Positions 1 through 7,833 of a stretch of DNA of 37,255 nucleotides are shown in pieces. The stretch's first letter is position 1. Every line of letters starts with the position of its first letter. The translations under genes and the position numbers were made by a program. The notes beneath the pieces are model-generated. The model saw only the letters and a list, made by a program, of their open reading frames with translations, searched no databases and was not told the DNA's origin. The stretch is from Candidatus Raymondbacteria bacterium RIFOXYA2_FULL_49_16. GTDB taxonomy: Bacteria; Fibrobacterota; OXYB2-FULL-49-7; XYB2-FULL-49-35. The DNA lies in assembly GCA_001789205.1 (NCBI GenBank), contig MFYT01000069.1:1109-38363 (forward strand). The letters are read 5' to 3'.

Positions 1-2
1 AC

Positions 3-3000
3 CTGCATATCCAGTCAAGCTCAACCGCCAACACCAAGGGTATTGGCCCCTGTTCCGACAACCAGGTGGCGGCGACGGACATTGACGGCGACTCCCGTCT
101 GACAAGTTGCGCCGCAGACATAGGAGCTGACGAGAACCTCGCGTTTACCGCACCCGATACCGTAGTGCGGTATATTAACACCGCCTCTGCTCCGGGTGGC
201 ACCGGCATAACAAACGCCACATCCGGCACGGACCGGGCGTATCATTCGCTTCTTGAGTGGGATGATGCGGAGGACGGAAACCTTGTTGTCAATAACCAGA
301 TTAAGGTGGCTGTTTGCGAAGGCTCGGATGTTGACGACTCCGGCGTGGTCGACCTCAACGGCTGGACAACCGATTACCAGCATTATATCGTGATAAGAAC
401 AGATTCCACGGCCGCATATGGGCAGCATGGAGGGAAATGGAACACTGGCACGTACAGGCTGGAGGCCAATGGCAGCAGCGGTGCGATGATAGTACGGACG
501 GATTACATAAAAATATCAGGTCTGCAGATACGTAATACAAATACCGGCAGTACCCCAGCAGCCCTTCTGTTGCTTGACTATGATCCGGCAAACAATTGCA
601 ACAAATACGAGATTTCGAAATGCATACTCCGTGGGAGTTGCGATCGTGGCATTTATGTGAATGACGACGATGCTAACGTATTTATTTCCAACACAATATG
701 CTATCTTGATTATGTCGGCAATACATGGCCGGTATATGCGTCTTCAGGTGATTCGATAGTGCTGTTTAACTGTTCGTTCTTGGGGACCTATGTATATGCG
801 CATGCCACCAACGTGGCGACCGCCATAGCTAAGAACACCTACGGCGAACACTGGTACAGTTACACGAAGTTTAGCGGAAACAACAACGGAACAGCCGATG
901 CAAACGCTCCAGGCACAAGCGGACAAACGTCGAAAACAGCGACGAACCAATTTGTAAATGTTACAGCCGGAAGCGAAGACCTGCATTTGAAGATAGGCGC
1001 AGCCATCATCGACCAGGGCACCAGCCTGTCGGGCGACGGCGTTTATCCGATAACCCAGGACATGGAGAGCGGCACACGCGTCGGCGGCACTTGGGACATT
1101 GGCGCGGACGAGGTATATGCGACATCGGCGGCCACGGACAATCCGTGTGCTATATATTATTCCGTGGGTACAAGCACGGCCGACTTAAAGGGCAACGCCA
1201 CTACTATTTCCATCACGGACGGCGCCGCGACCATTTCAGGCCTGACCGGAGGCGAAAACATCGGGGTTGGGGACAAAATAACCTTCAACAACCACTGGGC
1301 CGCATATATAAAAGGAAAGACGTCTGCAACGCAATGGACCGTATGCGGGCCCACGGGTCTGCGTCCGACCGGCATATCCGGATTGACCGTAAACAACATA
1401 AAACGCGCGTTCAACTCACTTTATGCAGCCATGAACGGCGCATCCCCCGGCGCGGCCAATGCTAGCCATCTGAACAGCAAGGCGCTCACCACAAACGATA
1501 CAAGGCTGTACATCGCCTGCTATGCCGACGGGGACGACGCATCCATGACAAGGGTTGATTATTCATGGACCACTGACGCAACAAGGCACATCACCATCTT
1601 CACGCCCACGAACACTTCGACCGAATGCAACACCAGCCAACGTCACAACGGCGTGGTTAACGGAGGCGGTTATACCCTCAAAAGCACTGACGCCACAACG
1701 GATGTGCATAATCTGGCCATCAATGCAAGTTATACAAAAGTTTTCGGCATAAAAACAGTCAGGACGTCCTCAAATTGGAGTGACGGATATGGCATAGGGC
1801 ATGATTATTTGACCGGAAATGGAGCATGCAGTTGTGAAGTGGCATATAACCTGTTGTACCAGGAATCAGGCGGAGCTGGGACCCTGCTTAAGTGGGACAA
1901 TCTTTCTGACGTAGATGGATATGCCTGTCACATATACGACAATATTGTTATCAGCAACTCCAGCACATTACAAAATGGCCTGAAGCTGGGTAATAACACG
2001 GGTGGTTATCAGACGACAGCGGCCCGGCAGTGCAAAATATACAACAACACCTCTTATGGCCAATTCCTAGGAGGGGCCATCCGTATGTCAATACTAAACA
2101 GCAGCGGTTCGTTGTATATGCCGCTCGTGAGAAATAATTATGCGGCAAATACCGGAACAGGTACTGACTACAATTTAACCGGCGATTATACCAATGCGCT
2201 TAGCGTATTCGCCTACAACGCCTCGGACGACGGCACTTGCGGCAGCAGCAACAGCAACACGACCATAACCGCGGCTGCCATGGATTTTACGTCCACCACG
2301 TCCGGCAGTGAAGACCTGCGCATAAAGGTATTATCAGGCGCTATAAACAGCGGCGTTGGGCCGGCCACGGACGCGAACGTAGCCGCGTCCGACCTTGACA
2401 ACGACGCCCGGTCAGGCACAACAACGGACATTGGCGCGGACAAGTTTCCGTACACGTTGAGCGCGTGCGGTTCAAGCCCGTGCAGCGTATATTACTCCGT
2501 GGGCACGAGCACGGCGGACTTTAAGGGCAGCGCCACCACTATTTCGGTTACAAACGGAACAGCGACCATTTCAGGCCTTACAGGGAGCGAAAACATAGGC
2601 GCCGGGGACATTGTGACGTTCAACACCAACTACGCGGTGTACCTGAAAAAGAAGAACACTGCAACCGAATGGGTCGTTCATGGGTCAAAGGGGCTTGTTC
2701 CAACAGGCATATCGAACGCCGTTGTCACTTCAATAAAGCGCGCGTTTAATTCTCTCAATGCGGCCATGAACGGCGCATCCCCGGGCGCGGCAAACGCCAG
2801 CCATCTGAACACCATGGCCCTTACCACAAGCGATAAAAAGCTTTTCATTGCCTGTTATGGCGACGCTAGCGACGGTTCCAGCGTCAATGTGAATACAGGC
2901 TGGACAGCGGACGCCACCCGTTACATCACCATTTTTGCCCCTTCGAACACCTCCACCGAATGCAACCAGGGCCAGCGTCACAGCGGCAAATGGAACACGG

Positions 3001-6000
3001 GCAAATACCTGCTGGTGGTGACCGCTTCTTATGCATTGAAGCTGGACGAAAGCTACACGGTCATTGACGGCCTTCAGATGAGCAACAACAATAATGATGT
3101 TTTCATTGTAGGCGCCGGTACGGGCAATTTTACGACCAAGAATTGCATAATCAAAGGCAGCGGCAGCAGCGGCAATGGAATGTGGTTCAGCACAACCGGC
3201 GGCAACAATACCTTGTATAATAATATTGTGTATGATTGTCCTGAAATTGGCGTCAGCGTTCCAGGCGACGCCACTTATAATTCGCATAAAGTGTATAATA
3301 ACACGGTCTATAACTGCAACACGGCCAACGGCAGCAACAGGTCCGGCATCATTGTCGGCGGCGCCAACACCCTGGTCAAGAACAACATCGTGATGAATAC
3401 CCACCTTGCCAGCGGGTGTTTTGATATTGTGGTCAATAATTCTGCGGCCCAATCTTATAGCGTCACTTCCGATGCTACAGGCGCGGGTACGGGTTCCCTT
3501 GCAAGCCGCACAGCTACTGCCAATGCAAGCCCAGGCATTGGCAACTGGGTGGTTTTCACCAATATCACCGGCGGCTCCGAGGATTTCCACCTTCAGAATG
3601 TTACCGAGAACGACGCGAACAATGCGGGCATTGGGCCAGGTTCTGACGGCAATGTTCCATCGACGGACATTGACGGACAAACCCGTTCGGGAAGCGCCGC
3701 GGAAATGGGAATGGACGAGAATTTGGAATACTCGGTGGGAACATGCGCGACAAGCCCATGCAGCGTTTGTTATTCGGTGGGTACAAGCACTGCGGACTTG
3801 AAAGGCAGCGCCACCACTATTTCCATCACGAACGGAACAGCGACTATTTCAGGCCTGACAGGGAGCGAAAACATAGGCGTGGGCGACATGATAACTTTTT
3901 CGACCAGCAGCGTGGCGTATATCCGCAAGAAGAATTCGGCCACCGAGTGGCTGGTGACATCGGCCAATGGCCTAAGTCCCACAGGGATTTCCTCGGCAAC
4001 GGTGAATTCCATCAAACGGACGTTCAATTCCCTGAACCTAGCCGTAACCGGGGCCAGCCCAGGCGCGGCCAATGCCGCGCACTTGAACAGCAAGGCGCTC
4101 ACAACCAACGATAAAAAGCTTTTCATTGCCTGTTATGCTGACGGCGATGACGCATCCATGACAAGAATAGATTATTCATGGACAACTGATGCTACGCGAT
4201 ACATTACGATATACGCCCCGACAAACACTTCAACCGAATGCAACACCAGCCAGCGGCATAACGGCGTGGTGAACGGCGGCGGTTACACACTCAAAAGCAC
4301 TGATGCAAGCGCGGACGTGTTTAATCTGGACATCCATGCGGATTATACAAAGGTTTTCGGCATAAAAGCCGTCAGGACATCGTCGAATTGGACTTGGGGC
4401 AGCGGAATATGCCAGTATTATTTGACTGCCGATGGCGGACGTAATTGTGAAGTGGCTTATAACCTGTTGTACCAAGAATCAGGTGGGGCTGACGGTCGCC
4501 TGATCAACTGGGCGAATATTTCAGCGACAAATGGATATGCCTGCTATATCCACGACAATATCATGGTCAGCAACTCAAGTACGTTGAATATTGGCTTAAA
4601 CATAAAGGGGGAATATCAAACGGACGCGGGCCTTCAATGCAAAGCCTACAACAATACCGTGTATGGCGCGTACGATGTGGCGGGGATAATCATAGATATT
4701 AACAATAGTAGCGGTTCTTTATATATGCCGCTTGTGAAAAACAACTATGCCGCCTGTACCGGCGCCGGCACAGATTACAACTTCGCAAATGATTATACCA
4801 ATGCGCTGAACGTCTTCGCCTACAACGCCTCGGACGACGGCACATGCGGCAGCAGCAATGGCAACATAACCATCACAGTTACAAACGCGGCATTTATCTC
4901 CACAACAGACCCTAACCAGGACTTGCACATCAAAGGGTCTTCTTCGCTGGCCGGCGCCGGCATAGGCCCCACGAGCGATGCCAATGTTTCGACAACAGAT
5001 ATTGACACCAACTCCCGTTCCGGGACCACTACGGACATAGGTGCGGACAAAACATACGGCACGCTCACGCTCTCAAACCATGCTGCAGGGCATGAAATAA
5101 ACGCTTTTACGTACAAGGGAAACGAAACCGACGCAGAGCTGTTCGGCTTTAGACTAACGCCCGGCGTGTCCAGCTACAATTTTGTGAGCCAGCTTGTGTT
5201 CTCGCTGACAAACATTGTGGGTCTTGCTGATGGTGATTGGGGTAGCGTTGAGATATGCATTGATGCCAACAACAACGGTACCGTCGAGGCCGGGGAGTCC
5301 GGCACTGTGGGCGGTTCAGGCGTTGTGAGCACTGCGGGAGGGACCATAACCTTTTCCACGGGCTTCTTTGTTTCCAGCGCCACAAACTATATACTGCGAT
5401 CTGATTTTTCCAGCTTATCGCCGGGTGACAAGGTTACGATAGCTTTGTATAACAGCGTCATCACAACCGCCAGCGCTAAAAGCGGTACGTGCGATTCAGT
5501 GACCCACTGGGAAGTGCCATGGTACGATCCCGGAAGGCCTCTTCTGAAGCTGTATACAAGCACAGGCAGCGTGAACGTGCAGAATATTGGCCCCGGTGCA
5601 ACCACAAGCAGCTATTTCTCGGTAAATAACGACTCTCTGAACCAGTTTTTTCTTATGTTCGATCCCCAGGCCTCAACTGTGGAAGGCATGTTGACATCGT
5701 TTAAGACAGCAGCTTCAGATACTGGCTCCCAGGTATCTTCCGCATACGAGCTCCTCCCCTCTGACAAAAACCATTACAACATGTTCAACATTTGGCGCAA
5801 GCAAGGTTCGAATCAATCCTGGTACGCAAATGATGTTTCGGCCATGCCAAACGGCTTCACCATTGCCGAATCAACGACAACGCGTATGAAATACAGAATA
5901 AACCAGCGCACGGTGAGTTTAAGCGGTGCTAACTTGGATGCGGTTTCCGAGATCACAGTATATCCCACCGGCCATATGTTCGTGTATGATTCGGCCTATT

Positions 6001-7424
6001 CTTCGGGAGACATAGATACCTTCGGTGTGCAATTCTTCATGAAGAAAAACGCTGACGACGGCACATTATATGCGACGGACAACGCTGGTAAACCCTATGG
6101 AGGCATACACAGCACTGGAAGAGGCGCTGATTCCTTGCATGATTTCGTTGCCGGGTACTTGGGATACCGCGACTCTGCAGGAAATACGGCCTCTCCTTTC
6201 TCTTCATCTTATAGCTTTGACAGCGCTTCCAATGGTTTCAGGGGTATATGGATAACTGGAACAAGGACCGCCTGGAACACAGGAGCAGGCAAGCGCCCAT
6301 ACCAACAAGCCTTTATGGTGGATTTCTCTGAGGACGGGGCAAACCAGAACGACCTGGACGATCACATGTTGGACAGACAGAATCCGCATGTCTTTGATAA
6401 ATATGATTTTAGGAAGGGATGGTATGACAAGAATAAGAAGGGTGACCTCAACACAGATGGTTTTAATGAGTCTGAAGGGGTCTACGAACTCTACTGCCTT
6501 GGCGACCAGGTCTATTTCTTGTTCAACCATCATACAAACAAGCGGAAGCGCTTCTATTCAGCGTTCAGAATGAACAACTTCGCAGGTTCCAGCGCACCTA
6601 CAAGGGTCTTCCTGCAGCATGCGAACAATGAAAGCATTGTTGATACGCTGACATCCTCCGCCGGAGAGGTGAATATATCCTTGCACGATGCGGACAATTA
6701 CGTTGTGTTCCAGATAAACCGGGTGATAAGGGACAGTGTGTTGATATTCTGCGGTGATCCATCGAGCAACCTTGCGGTTGAAATGAGCCGTTTCTGGGGC
6801 GATGCGGATGAGAGCGTATGCAGACTGCATTGGGTGACAGAGAGCGAGAGCGATAATCTAGGATTCAATTTATACAGGAGGGAAGTGGAGAGAATGGGAA
6901 AAGGGAAATCTGAGGGGCTTAGTACGAACGATTCGCTGTACAAGCGGATCGCCGACTACTCAACGCTCAAGGGCCATTTAACCAGCGCTCTGCGGAACGA
7001 CTACACTTTTTTTGACCATGGTGTTGAGCTTGGTAAGACATACGAGTACTGTCTAGAAAGTGTTGATTTGTATTATACTGCGCAAGAATACGAAAAAACT
7101 GTGGTATTGACTGTTGACAAGATCTTTGCCTTTGCCCTGGAGCAAAATATTCCAAATCCTTTCAATCCGAACACGCTGATAACCTACTCAGTTCCTGGGC
7201 GGTACAATGAGAAAAAAAAGTGTCCGGTGCGACTGGAAATTTTTGATGCGCGCGGGCGGCTGGTGAAGAACCTGGTTACAGCCGATAAACTTCCCAATCA
7301 ATACGTAGTAGAGTGGAACGGCAAGGCGAATAACGGAAGGTACGTATCTTCAGGTGTTTATTTCTACCGGATTAAAGTTGACGATATTTATAAAAAAACG
7401 CGGACAATGGCCATCCTTAAATAG
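3..7424 (+). CDS. Giant secreted repeat (beta-helix) protein with C-terminal sorting tail, 5'-truncated by window edge
   Basis: The frame is open to the first complete codon at nt 3, and those codons already encode the end of a repeat module (LHIQ...DIDGDSR...DIGADE), so the GTG at 66 is not the true start and the N-terminus lies outside the window. From nt ~118 to 5050 the protein consists of large modules with Asn/Gly/Thr-rich parallel beta-helix character, each closing with a DIGAD-type motif. It then has a beta-sandwich-like region (nt ~5060-5560) with a calcium-loop-like DANNNGTVEAGE, an unrecognised globular region with a second such loop (GDLNTDGF, nt ~6440), a fibronectin-III-like domain (nt ~6770-7130), and a tail with IPNPFNPNT (nt ~7147) ending in SSGVYFYRIKV. 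It is probably exported across the outer membrane and surface-bound or released. An adhesin or polysaccharide-binding/lyase role is possible, but no catalytic site was recognised. Confidence 0.85.
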   Translation: MHIQSSSTANTKGIGPCSDNQVAATDIDGDSRLTSCAADIGADENLAFTAPDTVVRYINTASAPGGTGITNATSGTDRAYHSLLEWDDAEDGNLVVNNQIKVAVCEGSDVDDSGVVDLNGWTTDYQHYIVIRTDSTAAYGQHGGKWNTGTYRLEANGSSGAMIVRTDYIKISGLQIRNTNTGSTPAALLLLDYDPANNCNKYEISKCILRGSCDRGIYVNDDDANVFISNTICYLDYVGNTWPVYASSGDSIVLFNCSFLGTYVYAHATNVATAIAKNTYGEHWYSYTKFSGNNNGTADANAPGTSGQTSKTATNQFVNVTAGSEDLHLKIGAAIIDQGTSLSGDGVYPITQDMESGTRVGGTWDIGADEVYATSAATDNPCAIYYSVGTSTADLKGNATTISITDGAATISGLTGGENIGVGDKITFNNHWAAYIKGKTSATQWTVCGPTGLRPTGISGLTVNNIKRAFNSLYAAMNGASPGAANASHLNSKALTTNDTRLYIACYADGDDASMTRVDYSWTTDATRHITIFTPTNTSTECNTSQRHNGVVNGGGYTLKSTDATTDVHNLAINASYTKVFGIKTVRTSSNWSDGYGIGHDYLTGNGACSCEVAYNLLYQESGGAGTLLKWDNLSDVDGYACHIYDNIVISNSSTLQNGLKLGNNTGGYQTTAARQCKIYNNTSYGQFLGGAIRMSILNSSGSLYMPLVRNNYAANTGTGTDYNLTGDYTNALSVFAYNASDDGTCGSSNSNTTITAAAMDFTSTTSGSEDLRIKVLSGAINSGVGPATDANVAASDLDNDARSGTTTDIGADKFPYTLSACGSSPCSVYYSVGTSTADFKGSATTISVTNGTATISGLTGSENIGAGDIVTFNTNYAVYLKKKNTATEWVVHGSKGLVPTGISNAVVTSIKRAFNSLNAAMNGASPGAANASHLNTMALTTSDKKLFIACYGDASDGSSVNVNTGWTADATRYITIFAPSNTSTECNQGQRHSGKWNTGKYLLVVTASYALKLDESYTVIDGLQMSNNNNDVFIVGAGTGNFTTKNCIIKGSGSSGNGMWFSTTGGNNTLYNNIVYDCPEIGVSVPGDATYNSHKVYNNTVYNCNTANGSNRSGIIVGGANTLVKNNIVMNTHLASGCFDIVVNNSAAQSYSVTSDATGAGTGSLASRTATANASPGIGNWVVFTNITGGSEDFHLQNVTENDANNAGIGPGSDGNVPSTDIDGQTRSGSAAEMGMDENLEYSVGTCATSPCSVCYSVGTSTADLKGSATTISITNGTATISGLTGSENIGVGDMITFSTSSVAYIRKKNSATEWLVTSANGLSPTGISSATVNSIKRTFNSLNLAVTGASPGAANAAHLNSKALTTNDKKLFIACYADGDDASMTRIDYSWTTDATRYITIYAPTNTSTECNTSQRHNGVVNGGGYTLKSTDASADVFNLDIHADYTKVFGIKAVRTSSNWTWGSGICQYYLTADGGRNCEVAYNLLYQESGGADGRLINWANISATNGYACYIHDNIMVSNSSTLNIGLNIKGEYQTDAGLQCKAYNNTVYGAYDVAGIIIDINNSSGSLYMPLVKNNYAACTGAGTDYNFANDYTNALNVFAYNASDDGTCGSSNGNITITVTNAAFISTTDPNQDLHIKGSSSLAGAGIGPTSDANVSTTDIDTNSRSGTTTDIGADKTYGTLTLSNHAAGHEINAFTYKGNETDAELFGFRLTPGVSSYNFVSQLVFSLTNIVGLADGDWGSVEICIDANNNGTVEAGESGTVGGSGVVSTAGGTITFSTGFFVSSATNYILRSDFSSLSPGDKVTIALYNSVITTASAKSGTCDSVTHWEVPWYDPGRPLLKLYTSTGSVNVQNIGPGATTSSYFSVNNDSLNQFFLMFDPQASTVEGMLTSFKTAASDTGSQVSSAYELLPSDKNHYNMFNIWRKQGSNQSWYANDVSAMPNGFTIAESTTTRMKYRINQRTVSLSGANLDAVSEITVYPTGHMFVYDSAYSSGDIDTFGVQFFMKKNADDGTLYATDNAGKPYGGIHSTGRGADSLHDFVAGYLGYRDSAGNTASPFSSSYSFDSASNGFRGIWITGTRTAWNTGAGKRPYQQAFMVDFSEDGANQNDLDDHMLDRQNPHVFDKYDFRKGWYDKNKKGDLNTDGFNESEGVYELYCLGDQVYFLFNHHTNKRKRFYSAFRMNNFAGSSAPTRVFLQHANNESIVDTLTSSAGEVNISLHDADNYVVFQINRVIRDSVLIFCGDPSSNLAVEMSRFWGDADESVCRLHWVTESESDNLGFNLYRREVERMGKGKSEGLSTNDSLYKRIADYSTLKGHLTSALRNDYTFFDHGVELGKTYEYCLESVDLYYTAQEYEKTVVLTVDKIFAFALEQNIPNPFNPNTLITYSVPGRYNEKKKCPVRLEIFDARGRLVKNLVTADKLPNQYVVEWNGKANNGRYVSSGVYFYRIKVDDIYKKTRTMAILK
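1141..2445 (+). repeat. Intragenic tandem module, type A, copy 1
   Basis: The module begins with the YYSVGTSTADLKG stretch and ends with DIGADK. Its second half carries NGVVNGGGYTLKST, YNLLYQESGGA and NASDDGTCGSSN, which are shared with the module at 3757-5050 but not with the one at 2475-3720. Confidence 0.8.
2475..3720 (+). repeat. Intragenic tandem module, type B
   Basis: The first ~500 nt match the type A modules (YYSVGTSTADFKG, then NAAMNGASPGAANASHLN). The second half instead carries GQRHSGKWNTGKYLL and a short beta-helix. This resembles the module before nt 1134, which has GQHGGKWNTGTYRL. Confidence 0.75.
3757..5050 (+). repeat. Intragenic tandem module, type A, copy 2
   Basis: This module is a close relative of 1141-2445 over its whole length at both protein and DNA level. 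It shares NGVVNGGGYTLKST, YNLLYQESGGA, NSSGSLYMPLV and NASDDGTCGSSN, and closes with DIGADK. Confidence 0.8.
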
Positions 7425-7612
7425 GGTCAGGCAGGTCCAGGGTAGTTCAGCACCATGGGGCTTGCTCAGAAGGCGATACAGACACATGATAAGGGCAATG
7501 TCGCGCATATCCTAAAATCAGACGGTGACAGACCATGAATATCATAGAATAACGATACCCCTCCGTCTCTAGACACCTCTGAAAACTACTATCCATTTTT
7601 CGTTTTCTGATT

Positions 7613-7637
7613 TGTGACCTGCATCACAGCTTTTTTT
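7613..7637 (+). promoter_or_regulatory. CRP/FNR-family-like palindrome or short terminator
   Basis: TGTGA at 7613-7617 and TCACA at 7624-7628 are separated by six bases, which is exactly the half-site arrangement of a CRP-family operator. A run of seven T follows at 7631-7637, so the same bases could instead form a 5-bp hairpin terminator for the giant gene ending at 7424. Sequence alone does not decide between the two readings. Confidence 0.4.
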
Positions 7638-7723
7638 CCCGTTCCAGGCTATATTTATTAATAATCATGAAAAGATCTCCTTCACCGCGGCGCATTCAAC
7701 AGTATTATTTCTGGATATTCATG

Positions 7724-7752
7724 TTGCTTTTTATTAAAAAATAGGGTATACT
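7724..7752 (+). promoter_or_regulatory. Sigma70-like promoter for the 7834 gene
   Basis: TTGCTT at 7724-7729 and TATACT at 7747-7752 are separated by 17 bp. The -10 box matches consensus at five of six positions and the -35 box at three. The predicted leader is about 75 nt, ending in GGAGG six nt before the ATG at 7834. Confidence 0.45.
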
Positions 7753-7833
7753 ACTATTAATGCTATATTCTTTTCATAGGAATTTACCAACTCACAATAA
7801 TTTGAACCCAATAATCTAAAAACCGGAGGAATA

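Larger units (their letters stand above)
7425..7833. other. 409-bp intergenic region
   Basis: No gene is visible. It holds a TGTGA-N6-TCACA palindrome followed by a T-run (7613-7637), a promoter-like pair (7724-7752) and the ribosome binding site GGAGG (7825-7829) of the next gene. The first ~185 bp show nothing recognisable. Confidence 0.6.

Noticed and set aside
66-68. GTG at 66 as the start of the giant gene
   Set aside because: The frame is open to the window edge and upstream codons encode the expected end of a repeat module, so the gene continues to the left.
2730-3680. Long antisense frame (316 codons)
   Set aside because: It mirrors the repetitive modules of the plus-strand giant gene, has no ribosome binding site and encodes low-complexity sequence.
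1141-5050. Regular repeats as a CRISPR or satellite array
   Set aside because: Repeat units are ~1.3 kb, in frame and coding, with no short identical repeats separated by spacers.
5804-5818. GGTTCGAATC, a tRNA T-loop-like string
   Set aside because: It lies inside the giant coding sequence and no acceptor or anticodon arms can be drawn around it. Similar TTCGAA strings near 34794 and 37085 are also coding.
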